A stretch of 43,691 bases of DNA from Dehalococcoidia bacterium (GTDB taxonomy: Bacteria > Chloroflexota > Dehalococcoidia > Lucifugimonadales > UBA3495), in NCBI GenBank assembly GCA_022823505.1, contig JAJEIA010000164.1, positions 1 through 43,691 on the forward strand, given 5' to 3'. This document shows, one piece after another, positions 1 to 8,697 of the stretch. The translations under genes and the position numbers were made by a program. The notes beneath the pieces are model-generated. The model was not told the origin of the DNA, ran no database searches, and saw only the letters and a list, made by a program, of their open reading frames with translations. Position 1 is the first letter of the stretch, and each line of letters begins with the position of its first letter.

Positions 1-923
1 TCCGTCTGTCGCAATGTGACCACCGCGCCGTACAGCACGCTGATCACTCCGAGAGCGACGATTGGCAGCGCAAATTGCTGCAACTGTTCCGGGAACATGC
101 CGGCGTTGATCCGCAGGAGCCCGTACCCGCCCATCTTCAGCATGACTCCGGCCAGCATGACGCTGCCGGCGGTCGGCGCGTCGGTGTGGGCGTCCGGCAG
201 CCAGGTGTGCACGGGCCAGGTTGGCAGCTTGACGGCGAAAGCGATGAAGAACAGCCAGAACAGGACGCCCATGGGCAGCGCGGCGCGGGACGCGTCCAGC
301 GCGCCTCCCGGCTCCAGCAATCGCGTCATGTCGAAGCTGCCGACGCCCGTGCTCACGAAAACGGCTACTATTGCCACCAGCATGAACGCCGAACCCAGGA
401 TGGTGAAGATCAGGAACTTCATCGCCGAGTATTCCCGGCGTCCCGTACCCCAGGTCGAAATCAGCAGGTACATCGGCACCAGTTCGACTTCCCAGAACAG
501 GAAGAACAACAGGAAGTCCAGCGCCGTGAAAACCCCCAGCACGGCGGTCTGCAGGACGAACAGCCAGATGAAATACTCGCGAACGCGGTTGCTGATGTGG
601 AAGGAAACGAACACCGCGCAAAGACCCAGCAGTCCGGTCAGCATCACCAGTGGGGCGCTGATCCCGTCCACCCCCAACAGGTAACTGGCCTGCACCGTAT
701 CCGTGGTGATCCAGTCAAACCGGTCAACCAGTTGGAACCTTGCGCCTCCTCGCTCGAACAGCGCAAACACGATCACGGACAGGACCAGGTCGGCTGCGGC
801 CGCGGCAGCCGCAAACCAGCGAATGTTGCGATCGCCACGTACCAGGCCGAACGCCAGCAGCAGCGCCGCAACGGCAGGCAGGAAAACGGTGGCGGTCAGG
901 AGGCCGTTGAATCCGGTTGGCAT
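1..923 (-). CDS. nuoM: NADH-quinone oxidoreductase subunit M (partial)
   Basis: Membrane antiporter-like subunit of respiratory complex I, which takes part in proton translocation. The reading frame starts at ATG 923 and is open to the window edge, giving about 307 residues; the C-terminal part lies outside. Visible NuoM features are the FWEVELVPMYLLIS segment, whose glutamate is a conserved proton-path residue in the family, then KLPTWPVHTWLPDAHTDAPT with the conserved lysine, then a run of hydrophobic helices. It starts 6 nt after the nuoL stop and closes the visible part of the operon; nuoN would be expected further left. Confidence 0.95.
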   Translation of the reverse strand, partial: MPTGFNGLLTATVFLPAVAALLLAFGLVRGDRNIRWFAAAAAAADLVLSVIVFALFERGGARFQLVDRFDWITTDTVQASYLLGVDGISAPLVMLTGLLGLCAVFVSFHISNRVREYFIWLFVLQTAVLGVFTALDFLLFFLFWEVELVPMYLLISTWGTGRREYSAMKFLIFTILGSAFMLVAIVAVFVSTGVGSFDMTRLLEPGGALDASRAALPMGVLFWLFFIAFAVKLPTWPVHTWLPDAHTDAPTAGSVMLAGVMLKMGGYGLLRINAGMFPEQLQQFALPIVALGVISVLYGAVVTLRQT

Positions 924-929
924 ACGGGG

Positions 930-2966
930 CTATCCAAGCGCCAGGTAAAGCACGATGATCACCAGTCCGCCGGCGGCGGCAATCAGCGGGTAGGTCTGCA
1001 CCTGTCCGTTCTGGACCAGCGCCAGCAGGCTTCCTATGTTCCGCGAAACCCAGCCGAGCAGGCCCACGATCCCGTCCACAATATTGCGGTCGACCCAGTC
1101 GGTTATCGCGGCGACCGTGCGATAGAAGACGCGACCAACCACGACCCCCTCGTAGAGATCATCCATGTAGTATCTCTGGGCCAGCAGGGTGTGCAACGGG
1201 CCGCCGCGGCTCAACGGTTCGGTGGCGGTAAACGGTCTCGGCCACGCGTAAGTGAGGACGGCCAGTCCGATACCGGCTATGGCGACTGCGTTGGAAATGA
1301 CCGCCATCGCGATGCTGAACGGCGGCGCGTGGTGTCCGTCGTGGAGACCGGAGGCAAAGTATTCTGTCAGCCAGTGCGAGGGGATCAACCCGAAGATGCT
1401 GGATACCCCGATCGGGTTAGCGAGCCAGCCCGCGACCACCGCGCTGAACCCCAGGATCCCCATCGGGATTACCATCACCAGCGGAGATTCGGCCAGGTGA
1501 ACGTGATGGGTGACGCCCGTCGGCGCCGGCTGGCCGGCCTCCTCGGCGTCGTGCAGTTCGCGCTCACCACCGCCTCGGAACTCGCCGTGGAATGTGAGGT
1601 GCACCATGCGGAAGCTGTAAAACGCCGTCAACAACACGCCGACCAGGAGCATGACAAAGACCAGCAGGCTGATCGCTGCCGGAACCGGGCCGCTGGCCAG
1701 CCAGGCCTCGAGCAGGATCTCGTCCTTGCTCCAGAAACCCGCCAGCGGGAATATGCCAACCAGGCTCAACGCACCAATGACGGTGAGCCAGTAGGTGCCC
1801 GGCATCGCCCTGCGGAGGCCGCCCATATGCATCATGTTGAAGGTCCCGGCGGCGTGGTTGACGCTTCCCGCCCCCAGGAACAGCAGCGCCTTGAAGAAGG
1901 CGTGGGTGAACAGGTGAAACAGCGCGGCATTGTACGCGCCCACGCCCAGGGCTGCCATCATGTAGCCCAGTTGGCTGACCGTCGAATAGGCCATGACGCG
2001 CTTGATGTCGTTGGCGGCCAGACCCATCGTTGCGGCGAACACGGCAGTGAAAGCCCCGATCAGCGCCACGACCATCATCGCCGCTTGCGATTCGGCGAAA
2101 ACGGGGAAGAACCGCCCGACCAGGAACACGCCGGCAGCAACCATGGTGGCCGCGTGGATCAGCGCGCTGACCGGCGTCGGGCCTTCCATGGCGTCGGGAA
2201 GCCAGGTGTGCAGCGGGAACTGGCCGCTCTTGCCGGCCGCGCCAGCGAAGAGCCCCAGGCAAAGCCACAGGAGGGCGCCCCCAACAACGATACCGGCGCC
2301 GCCCGCAGCCACCGGGGCCGCCGCCTCCCAGATGTGCGGGATGTGCAGGGCATTCAACCCGTGAGCGGCAAAATCGTCCGCCTGGAAGAAAAGGTAGATT
2401 ATTGCGAGGAGGAAGCCAACGTCGCCGATGCGTGTGATGATAAAAGCTTTCTTGGCCGCCGCCGCCGCCGAAGGCCGGTCATGCCAGAAACCTATCAACA
2501 GGTAAGACGACAGGCCCACCAGTTCCCAGAACACGTACATCTGAACGATGTTGACGGCAAGGACCAGGCCGATCATCGACGCGCTGAACAGCGACATGTA
2601 GGCGTAATAGCGGGCGAAACTCTCGTCGCCGTCCATGTATCCCATCGAGTAGATCTGGACCATCAGACTGACGCCGGTTACCACCACCAGCATCACGTTG
2701 GTCAGGGGGTCCAGCAGCAGCCCGACTTCGATCGCGGCGGAACCCAGGTCCAGCCAGAGGTACGGCGCGAAGTCGTACACCTCGCCGTGGGCATGGGATC
2801 TCAGCAGCCATACGGACAGGATGAACCCGATGCCCAATGCCGCGATGGTGACGTAACCGGCGCTCTTGGCGAAGGCCGGGCCCAGCGGACGGATCACCAG
2901 CCCGATCAGCAGGAACGACGCCACGGGCAGCAGGAAGATTGCCCAAACCATGGATTCGGTCAGCAT
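930..2966 (-). CDS. nuoL: NADH-quinone oxidoreductase subunit L
   Basis: Largest antiporter-like membrane subunit of complex I. The 678 residues are mostly hydrophobic helices. The family core HTWLPDAMEGPTPVSALIHA is present, together with FWELVGLSSYLLIGFW early on and AYSTVSQLGYMMAALG in the middle. The long C-terminal region ends in a final hydrophobic helix, as expected for the lateral helix and anchor of NuoL. The ATG at 2966 is used; Met6 (MVWAIFLLP) is an alternative start. It follows the small DUF2007-like gene by 13 nt and ends 6 nt before nuoM. Length is slightly above the usual 610-660. Confidence 0.96.
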   Translation of the reverse strand: MLTESMVWAIFLLPVASFLLIGLVIRPLGPAFAKSAGYVTIAALGIGFILSVWLLRSHAHGEVYDFAPYLWLDLGSAAIEVGLLLDPLTNVMLVVVTGVSLMVQIYSMGYMDGDESFARYYAYMSLFSASMIGLVLAVNIVQMYVFWELVGLSSYLLIGFWHDRPSAAAAAKKAFIITRIGDVGFLLAIIYLFFQADDFAAHGLNALHIPHIWEAAAPVAAGGAGIVVGGALLWLCLGLFAGAAGKSGQFPLHTWLPDAMEGPTPVSALIHAATMVAAGVFLVGRFFPVFAESQAAMMVVALIGAFTAVFAATMGLAANDIKRVMAYSTVSQLGYMMAALGVGAYNAALFHLFTHAFFKALLFLGAGSVNHAAGTFNMMHMGGLRRAMPGTYWLTVIGALSLVGIFPLAGFWSKDEILLEAWLASGPVPAAISLLVFVMLLVGVLLTAFYSFRMVHLTFHGEFRGGGERELHDAEEAGQPAPTGVTHHVHLAESPLVMVIPMGILGFSAVVAGWLANPIGVSSIFGLIPSHWLTEYFASGLHDGHHAPPFSIAMAVISNAVAIAGIGLAVLTYAWPRPFTATEPLSRGGPLHTLLAQRYYMDDLYEGVVVGRVFYRTVAAITDWVDRNIVDGIVGLLGWVSRNIGSLLALVQNGQVQTYPLIAAAGGLVIIVLYLALG

Positions 2967-2979
2967 GTTCCGGCGATCC

Positions 2980-3174
2980 TCATAGCTTCCGCACGATCTC
3001 TTCCGCGACGTGTTCCCGGCCCTTGGGCACGTAGATCACGAACGGGATGCGCTCGCTCCAATCCAGTATGTCGCCGTCCGGCAGGATGCGGCTGGGCAGG
3101 CCCTCAGCCTCCAGCACTTCCTTCCAGATTTCGGCCGCCATCAAATTGGGGGCGCGTTTGAACTCTACCCACAT
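2980..3174 (-). CDS. Small DUF2007-like protein within the nuo operon
   Basis: A 64-residue soluble protein. Its pattern is an N-terminal AEIWKEVLEAEGLPSRI helix, a short acidic turn, an FVIYVPKG strand and a final EHVAEEIVRKL helix. This matches the general layout of DUF2007, putative prokaryotic signal-transducing proteins, where a beta-alpha-beta unit ends in a VpxxxxxxAxxil helix. The assignment is by eye and moderate. The gene sits between nuoK and nuoL on the same strand, 54 nt after nuoK and 13 nt before nuoL, so it is almost certainly co-transcribed. It is not a standard complex I subunit. It could be an assembly or regulatory factor, or a passenger gene. Confidence 0.7.
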   Translation of the reverse strand: MWVEFKRAPNLMAAEIWKEVLEAEGLPSRILPDGDILDWSERIPFVIYVPKGREHVAEEIVRKL

Positions 3175-3228
3175 GGTCGAAAAAATGCTCTGCGTTGCTC
3201 GATTCCGGATCCTGAACTTGCGATGGCC

Positions 3229-3558
3229 TCAGTGGCGCAACGACGCAGCGTCCGTCAGGTCGACGCTTTCGTTGGACCGGAACACGGCGAATACTATGCC
3301 GAGGCCAAGGGCGATTTCCGCCGCCGCCACCGTGATGATGAACACGGCGAATACCTGCCCGGTGAACACGGCCGATAGCTGCTCCTGTACCGCATAGGGC
3401 GCGACGTATCTCCCCAATGCCACCAACGTCAGATTGACGCCATTGAACATCAATTCGATGGACATCAGCACGGCGATAAAATTCCGCCGCGCCAGTGCCC
3501 CGTAGAGGCCAATGCAGAAGATGATCGCGGCGACGATTAGCAGCGTTTCGAGCGTCAA
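3229..3558 (-). CDS. nuoK: NADH-quinone oxidoreductase subunit K
   Basis: Small membrane subunit of complex I. I start it at TTG 3558, giving 109 residues (MTLETLLIVAAI...). A GGGAG ribosome site lies about 8 nt upstream and the start is 4 nt after the nuoJ stop. The longer frame upstream to 3648 runs antisense-like through nuoJ with arginine/cysteine-rich sequence unlike NuoK. Three helices are visible. IELMFNGVNLTLVAL carries the conserved membrane glutamate of helix 2, and VFIITVAAAEIALGLG carries the second conserved glutamate. Usual length is about 100. Confidence 0.93.
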   Translation of the reverse strand: MTLETLLIVAAIIFCIGLYGALARRNFIAVLMSIELMFNGVNLTLVALGRYVAPYAVQEQLSAVFTGQVFAVFIITVAAAEIALGLGIVFAVFRSNESVDLTDAASLRH

Positions 3559-3562
3559 AGCC

Positions 3563-4147
3563 CTATCTCCCGCGGCCCCGGGCCAATGCCAGCCCGCCGA
3601 TGGCGGCGCCCAGCAGCAACAACGACACCGCCTCAAACGGCAGCACAAAGTTGCCGATCAACAAATCCGCAAGACCGCCGCTGCTCACGCTTTCCACCTC
3701 GGCCGGGGTCAAGCCGGCGGAGGTCAGGTCGGACGCGTCGGGTATGCCGACCGCCTGCGTCTGCGCCAATTGCGCCTTGGCCTCCAATCCCGCGCCGGCG
3801 AGGGTGGTCCAGTCGGTTGAGACGGCGGTGGCGATCATCGCCGCCAGCACCAGCGTCGCGATAACCGCCGCCGGAATCTGCAGACGGTTGGGGGCGTTGC
3901 CTTGTTGCACGTCCCGCGTGAGCATGACCGCGAAGATGAACAACACGGCGATGGCGCCCACGTAGATCAAGATCTGGACCACTGCGAGGAACTCGGCATT
4001 CATCATCACGAACAGGCCGCCCACCGCCACGAAGGCCGTGGCGAGCATCAGGGCCGCCCGGAAAAGGTCGCGGACCAGCACCACGCCCAGCGCACCAGCT
4101 ATGGCAATCACCGAGAGCGCCCAGAATACGACGTGCTCAAACCACAT
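3563..4147 (-). CDS. nuoJ: NADH-quinone oxidoreductase subunit J
   Basis: Membrane subunit of complex I, 194 residues. The N-terminal half has the family's helices, including LFRAALMLATAFVAVGGLF and AEFLAVVQILIYVGAIAVLF, where the last segment contains the conserved helix 3 region. About 60 less conserved loop residues follow, then a final hydrophobic helix and a basic tail (LARGRGR). The ATG directly abuts the nuoI stop (TAGATG), so translation is probably coupled. The nuoK TTG start is 4 nt downstream. Confidence 0.95.
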   Translation of the reverse strand: MWFEHVVFWALSVIAIAGALGVVLVRDLFRAALMLATAFVAVGGLFVMMNAEFLAVVQILIYVGAIAVLFIFAVMLTRDVQQGNAPNRLQIPAAVIATLVLAAMIATAVSTDWTTLAGAGLEAKAQLAQTQAVGIPDASDLTSAGLTPAEVESVSSGGLADLLIGNFVLPFEAVSLLLLGAAIGGLALARGRGR

Positions 4148-4726
4148 CTAGGCTTCGCCCTCGTTATCGTCGCGGCCGCCGGTCAGACGCATCCCGGCTT
4201 TTTCGTGCTGATGCCAGCGCCAATTCTCGCGGCCCACCTCGCGCCATCCCAACGGCCGGCCCGCTCCGGGTCGGTAGTCCATCCCCTCAAGTTGTGGGCG
4301 GAACCAGGTGCTGGGGTTTTTCTCGGCCTGGCGCAGCCGGTCGATGGTGATCACCAGGTCGGTCCGGCGGTACTGACCTTCTTCAAATCCGCTGCCCATG
4401 AACAACGCGTCGTAGGGACACGCCTCCACGCACAGGCCGCAGAACATGCACCGCTGCAACTCGATGTCAAAGGTCTCCAGGCGATACTTGTCGCCCTGCA
4501 ACGGGGCAGTCTCGCTGGGCGAGGTCACGATCTTGATGATCCCCAGCGGGCAATACTTGGCGCACGAGGCGCAGCCGGTGCAGCGCTCCTCGTACCAGGT
4601 GAACTCCTCGCCTCGGAACCGGGGGTGCTGCCGGATGCGTTGCTCCGGATACGACGTGGTGAACGGTTTCCGCACCAGGTTCGAAAGCGTCACCAGGAGC
4701 CCTTTCGCCATTTCCAGTCCGTACAC
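4148..4726 (-). CDS. nuoI: NADH-quinone oxidoreductase subunit I (2x[4Fe-4S] ferredoxin)
   Basis: Peripheral-arm electron carrier that passes electrons to NuoB through clusters N6a and N6b. Two ferredoxin motifs are complete: C49, C52, C55, C59 (CTGCASCAKYCP) and C93, C96, C99, C103 (CMFCGLCVEACP). Total length is 192 residues. The start codon is GTG at 4726, supported by a GGGGGTGA stretch just upstream; an internal ATG (Met6, 4711) is the alternative. The C-terminal 50 residues, after the second motif, are polar and variable. It ends flush against nuoJ and follows nuoH by 18 nt. Confidence 0.96.
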   Translation of the reverse strand: MYGLEMAKGLLVTLSNLVRKPFTTSYPEQRIRQHPRFRGEEFTWYEERCTGCASCAKYCPLGIIKIVTSPSETAPLQGDKYRLETFDIELQRCMFCGLCVEACPYDALFMGSGFEEGQYRRTDLVITIDRLRQAEKNPSTWFRPQLEGMDYRPGAGRPLGWREVGRENWRWHQHEKAGMRLTGGRDDNEGEA

Positions 4727-4744
4727 TGCGTCACCCCCGCCTTT

Positions 4745-5992
4745 CTAGCCTGCTCCGATTGTCGGCACGCCGGGTACGGCCCGGGTCGCCGAACTTGCCA
4801 AGGGCGTCTCAGTTCGGACCTTCTCGCGAATAAAGCGCCCGAAGAAGAGGATCGACCCACCGGCCAGGACGATGTTGATGGCGGCCATGATCCACAGGTC
4901 GGCCGTGCTCAGCGACCCGCTGGCGTCGCGCAGGAAGAACACTTCCAGGACCACGGCTGCCAGGTTGATCATGCTCAGCGGCATCAGGAACTTCCAGCAA
5001 ACCGCCATGATCTGGTCGAGGCGCAGCCGCGGGTAGGTGGACCGGATCCAGACGAACAGGAAGATGCCGATGAAAACCTTGATCAGGAACCAAAGCCATC
5101 CCAGCCAGTCGGCCGCCGGGCCAGCCCATCCCGCCAGGAACAGCGTGGCGATCAGCCCGGACACCACCAGCACGCCACCGAATTCGGCGGCCTGGATGAG
5201 CGCGAATTTGATGCCACTGTACTCCGTGTGGTAGCCCGCGATGATTTCCGACTCCGCTTCAGCGACGTCGAAGGGCGTCCGGTTCAACTCCGCGGACATG
5301 CCGGCAATGAACACGAAGAACGCCAGCGGTTGGACCAGGAAGAACGGCACCGCTTGCGCGGCCACGATGTCGCCCAACGACATTGATCCGGCAACCAGCA
5401 CCACGCCCAGCAGCGACAGCACCACCGGCACCTCGTAGCTGAGCAGCACCGCAACCGCCCGGCCGGCGCCGAAGAGCGCGTACCGGTTGTTGGACGCCCA
5501 TCCGGCGGTGAATATCGCAATGGAGGTCAGCGAACTGACGGCCAACACGAACAGAACACCCACGTTCAGGTCAACCAGCGCCACGTCCTTGGCGAAGGGC
5601 AGCACGGCGGTGCCCAGCAGCACGGCTGACACCATGATGATCGGGACGGCGGTGAACGCGAGCCTGTCCGCCCCGTAGGGGATGATGTCCTCTTTGGTGA
5701 TCAGCTTGGCCAGGTCTGCAATCGGTTGGAACGCGCCGAAGGGGCCCCACCGGTTGGGACCAACGCGGTTCTGGAACCGACCGAGTAGCCTGCGTTCCCC
5801 CCAACTGACAATGGCCGCTCCCAGCAACACCGCGTTGATGAGGATCAGCATGATGACCAGGCCGGCGACCAGGTAGCTCAACCAGCACGGCGCGACATGG
5901 CCCACCGCGTTGTAGATGAAGTAAAACAGCGGATTGCCGCCCAGCACGCCGTCGGCACTGAGCATCCCCTCCGGGTTGGTGACGCACCGCAT
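4745..5992 (-). CDS. nuoH: NADH-quinone oxidoreductase subunit H
   Basis: Membrane subunit linking the quinone site to the proton-pumping arm. It has 415 residues. The signature WGERRLLGRFQNRVGPNRWG follows the first helix, LITKEDIIPYGADR follows, and the acidic loop DVAEAESEIIAGYHTEYSG that lines the quinone chamber is present. About eight hydrophobic helices can be seen. The N-terminus is about 30 residues longer than in many NuoH proteins; Met10 (MLSADGV) is a possible alternative. The start ATG overlaps the nuoD stop by 1 nt (TGATG). Confidence 0.96.
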   Translation of the reverse strand: MRCVTNPEGMLSADGVLGGNPLFYFIYNAVGHVAPCWLSYLVAGLVIMLILINAVLLGAAIVSWGERRLLGRFQNRVGPNRWGPFGAFQPIADLAKLITKEDIIPYGADRLAFTAVPIIMVSAVLLGTAVLPFAKDVALVDLNVGVLFVLAVSSLTSIAIFTAGWASNNRYALFGAGRAVAVLLSYEVPVVLSLLGVVLVAGSMSLGDIVAAQAVPFFLVQPLAFFVFIAGMSAELNRTPFDVAEAESEIIAGYHTEYSGIKFALIQAAEFGGVLVVSGLIATLFLAGWAGPAADWLGWLWFLIKVFIGIFLFVWIRSTYPRLRLDQIMAVCWKFLMPLSMINLAAVVLEVFFLRDASGSLSTADLWIMAAINIVLAGGSILFFGRFIREKVRTETPLASSATRAVPGVPTIGAG

Positions 5993-7098
5993 CAGCGGTC
6001 GACCTCGCCCATATTTATGTCAACGCTGCCCAGGGACACGATCATGTCGGCCAGTTTCCAACCGAGTAGCAGGTGCTCGGTGATCGTAAGGTTTATCAGG
6101 GAAGGAGACCTTATCTTGCAGCGGTAGGGCGAAACGCCGCCGTCGCTGACCAGGAAAAACCCCAACTCGCCCTTGGAAGCCTCCACGCGGCCGTACGCCT
6201 CAGCGCCGGGCGCCGCCCGCAGGACCATGGGCAGTTCCTGCCGCACCGGCCCCGGTTCAATCTGCGCCACGCATTGCCGCACGATGCGAAGACTCTGGCG
6301 GACTTCCTGCATCCGCACCCAGAAACGGTCGTAGTTGTCTCCGTTTTCACCCACCGGGATGTCAAACTCGACCTGATCGTACGCGTCGTACGGAGCGATC
6401 TTGCGCCAGTCCCAGTTGATCCCACTGGCCCGCAGTACGGGTCCGCTCACCGAGCAGTTGATCGCGACGTCGGCTGGCAGGGGGCTGACCCCACGCGTGC
6501 GAACCATCAATATTTCGTTGCTCAGGAGCAGATTTTCGATCTCCTCAAGTTCACCCTCAAAATCGTTGAGGAACTGGTCGAGGGCCGGCCAGAAATCCGG
6601 TGGCGCATCCGCGAAAACTCCGCCTGGACGCATGTAACTCACGGTGATCCGCGCGCCGCACAACATCTCGAACAGGTCCAGGATACGTTCGCGGCTCCTG
6701 AACGTGTACATCAACGGCGTGCCGAACGCCCCCAACTCCTGAACGAAGAAACCCACCGCGATCAGGTGGCTGGCTATCCGCTGCAATTCAGCAGCCAGGG
6801 TGCGGAGGTACTTTCCCCGGGGCGGCGGTTCAATCCCCAGAAGTTGCTCCACCGCGAGGCAGTAGGCCTGGTTGTTGATCATGGAGGAGGTGTAGTCCAA
6901 GCGGTCCGTCAGGGTCACCACCTGCACGTAATTGCGTTCCTCGGCAAGCTTCTCGGTGCCCCGGTGCAGGTATCCCAGCACCGGCTCGACCTCGACGATA
7001 TCCTCACCGTCGAACGTGATGCGGACCCGGAACACGCCGTGCGTACTGGGGTGCTGCGGTCCCACGTTGACCGTCATTGGCTCGGTGCGGATGGTCAT
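5992..7098 (-). CDS. nuoD: NADH-quinone oxidoreductase subunit D (49 kDa)
   Basis: Peripheral-arm subunit related to [NiFe]-hydrogenase large subunits, forming much of the quinone-binding site with NuoB. It has 368 residues. Recognisable segments are VGPQHPSTHGVFR at the start, EPVLGYLHRGTEKLAE, a DRLDYTSSMINNQAYC stretch, and the C-terminal end SLGSVDINMGEVDR. It is a separate protein and not fused to NuoC as in E. coli. Met8 (MTVNVGPQ) is an alternative start. nuoE, nuoF and nuoG, which often follow nuoD, are absent; nuoH comes directly after. Confidence 0.96.
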   Translation of the reverse strand: MTIRTEPMTVNVGPQHPSTHGVFRVRITFDGEDIVEVEPVLGYLHRGTEKLAEERNYVQVVTLTDRLDYTSSMINNQAYCLAVEQLLGIEPPPRGKYLRTLAAELQRIASHLIAVGFFVQELGAFGTPLMYTFRSRERILDLFEMLCGARITVSYMRPGGVFADAPPDFWPALDQFLNDFEGELEEIENLLLSNEILMVRTRGVSPLPADVAINCSVSGPVLRASGINWDWRKIAPYDAYDQVEFDIPVGENGDNYDRFWVRMQEVRQSLRIVRQCVAQIEPGPVRQELPMVLRAAPGAEAYGRVEASKGELGFFLVSDGGVSPYRCKIRSPSLINLTITEHLLLGWKLADMIVSLGSVDINMGEVDR

Positions 7099-7131
7099 GG
7101 CTAATGGTCCCGGAAACCGGGAGTCCGACTC

Positions 7132-7575
7132 CTACAGGAAATCCTTGCGCAGCGGATGGCCGTCAAAACCTTCCCAGAGCATGATCCGTTTCATGTTGGG
7201 GTGGCCCGTAAAGCGTACGCCCATCAGATCCCAGATTTCGCGTTCCTGAAAATCTGCGCCTCTCCACACACCGACCACGGATGCTGCCGTCGGCTCCTCG
7301 CGACCGTATACCCGGCTGCGCACCACCCCGGTATGCCGCTTGGCCAGCGACGTCAGGTGGTACACCAGCTCAAAGTGTTCCACGAAATCGATCGCGCTTA
7401 CCGCGTTGAGGTACTTGAAATCGGTGTCAGCGTTGTCGTGCAACGCCCGGGCGACCGATCCCAGCGAACTCGGTTCAACCCAGACCGCCGTGTCGTCCCA
7501 TTCGATAACGGAATTCGGCACAGCCTCTCTCAGGCGCTGCGCCAGGACCTCACCGGACACCGCTGTGAGCGTCAC
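7132..7575 (-). CDS. nuoC: NADH-quinone oxidoreductase subunit C (30 kDa)
   Basis: Peripheral-arm scaffold subunit of complex I, 147 residues. The C-terminal signature is clear: [20 protein letters not shown] followed by [18 protein letters not shown]. The start codon is GTG and overlaps the nuoB stop by 4 nt (GTGA), typical of coupled translation. A 33-nt gap separates it from nuoD. It is short for a stand-alone NuoC (often 150-200) but all of the conserved C-terminal part is present. Confidence 0.95.
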   Translation of the reverse strand: MTLTAVSGEVLAQRLREAVPNSVIEWDDTAVWVEPSSLGSVARALHDNADTDFKYLNAVSAIDFVEHFELVYHLTSLAKRHTGVVRSRVYGREEPTAASVVGVWRGADFQEREIWDLMGVRFTGHPNMKRIMLWEGFDGHPLRKDFL

Positions 7576-8204
7576 GGCCTGAGGCTCCCGTCACCCAGAT
7601 TGCGGTACTTCTTGATCTTCTCGTGCAACTCCATGATCCCGTAGAGCAACGCGTCAGGCCGCGGAGGGCACCCTGGAACGTAAACGTCCACCGGAATGAT
7701 ATGGTCGACGCCGGGCACCACGCTGTAGGACCCGAAATACGGCCCGCCACTGGTGGCGCACACCCCCATGGAAATGACCCAGCGCGGCTCGGCCATCTGC
7801 TCGTAGATGCGCTGGATGGGCGGCGCCATCTTCCAGGTGACCGTCCCGGCCACGATCATCAGGTCGGCCTGGCGCGGAGACGCGCGGAACACTTCCATTC
7901 CGAACCGCGAGATGTCGAACCGCCCCATGGCCGTCGCCATCATCTCGAACGCGCAGCAGGCCAACCCGAAGGACACGGGCCAAAGCGCGGATTTTCGGCT
8001 CCAGTTCACCAAAGCGTCGACCGACGTCACCATCAAATTCCGCTGGAGATCCTCCGGGACCTCGATGGCTGGAACCTCGATGGGGGACTGCGAAGCCGCG
8101 ATAATCTCGTTGACCAGTTGCCCTTCCGACCGGTCGATGTCCCACGTCCGGCTGTGCAGCGGCCCGCCCGAGGATGGCAGCGTGAAATTGGTCTGCTCGG
8201 CCAT
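7572..8204 (-). CDS. nuoB: NADH-quinone oxidoreductase subunit B
   Basis: Carries the terminal N2 [4Fe-4S] cluster that reduces quinone. Starting at ATG 8204 gives 210 residues ([10 protein letters not shown]...). The cluster ligands are visible as C83-C84 ([12 protein letters not shown]), C149 (GVCATSGG) and C179 ([11 protein letters not shown]). A longer frame to 8333 runs into nuoA coding sequence and is rejected. An AGGGG ribosome site lies upstream and the start is 5 nt after the nuoA stop. About 60 residues precede the conserved core, more than in the shortest NuoB proteins. Confidence 0.95.
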   Translation of the reverse strand: MAEQTNFTLPSSGGPLHSRTWDIDRSEGQLVNEIIAASQSPIEVPAIEVPEDLQRNLMVTSVDALVNWSRKSALWPVSFGLACCAFEMMATAMGRFDISRFGMEVFRASPRQADLMIVAGTVTWKMAPPIQRIYEQMAEPRWVISMGVCATSGGPYFGSYSVVPGVDHIIPVDVYVPGCPPRPDALLYGIMELHEKIKKYRNLGDGSLRP

Positions 8205-8209
8205 GAGGT

Positions 8210-8596
8210 TTACCCCTGCCACTCCAGGTCGCGTTTTCGCCAGGCGTACGCCCAGGCCAGCAGTAGAATGCCCACGAACACCGCCATCTCGATGAGAGCA
8301 AACAGCTCCAATGTCAGGAACTTGGTTGCCCACGGGTAGAGGAACACCACCTCAACGTCGAAGATAACGAACAGGATGGCGAACATGTAGTAACGGAATT
8401 GGAACCGGTTCCAGGTCCCGCCGATCGTCTGTACGCCGCACTCGTAGGTGTCGTGCTTGACCGCGTTCGGCCGCGCCGGCCGGATGCCGAACCGGGAAAG
8501 CCCGTGCGACGCCAGCAGCATGCTGCAAGGCACCACGATGGAAATGACCAGGAAAATGGCGATCAGACCATACTGGCCAAAGTAGTCTTCAAGCAT
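8210..8596 (-). CDS. nuoA: NADH-quinone oxidoreductase subunit A
   Basis: First gene of the complex I operon, encoding a small membrane subunit at the quinone-site junction. It has 128 residues with three hydrophobic helices. The conserved loop [20 protein letters not shown] is present, with the family cysteine, followed by the acidic helix [15 protein letters not shown]. The start at ATG 8596 is about 48 nt downstream of the start point predicted from the promoter at 8651-8659. The ribosome site is weak. Confidence 0.96.
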   Translation of the reverse strand: MLEDYFGQYGLIAIFLVISIVVPCSMLLASHGLSRFGIRPARPNAVKHDTYECGVQTIGGTWNRFQFRYYMFAILFVIFDVEVVFLYPWATKFLTLELFALIEMAVFVGILLLAWAYAWRKRDLEWQG

Positions 8597-8650
8597 AAGA
8601 GCGGCTTCTCTGATCAGCAGACTTGATGGTCTGGATAATTGGGCGGCGGC

Positions 8651-8659
8651 ATTATAGCA
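8651..8659 (-). promoter_or_regulatory. Extended -10 promoter of the nuo operon
   Basis: On the minus strand the bases read TGC-TATAAT: a perfect -10 hexamer with the TG extension one base upstream. No good -35 is seen at 16-18 nt (a TTGGTT lies 20 nt upstream), which is usual for extended -10 promoters. Transcription would start near 8644. Confidence 0.65.
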
Positions 8660-8697
8660 TAGTGGCTGCTTCGAAAAACCAAATCAAAGGCCAACTG

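Noticed and set aside
75..3161. A 1028-residue open frame on the plus strand opposite nuoL/nuoM
   Set aside because: It mirrors the codon pattern of real GC-rich genes on the other strand. The protein is rich in Gln, His, Arg and Asp with no domain pattern.
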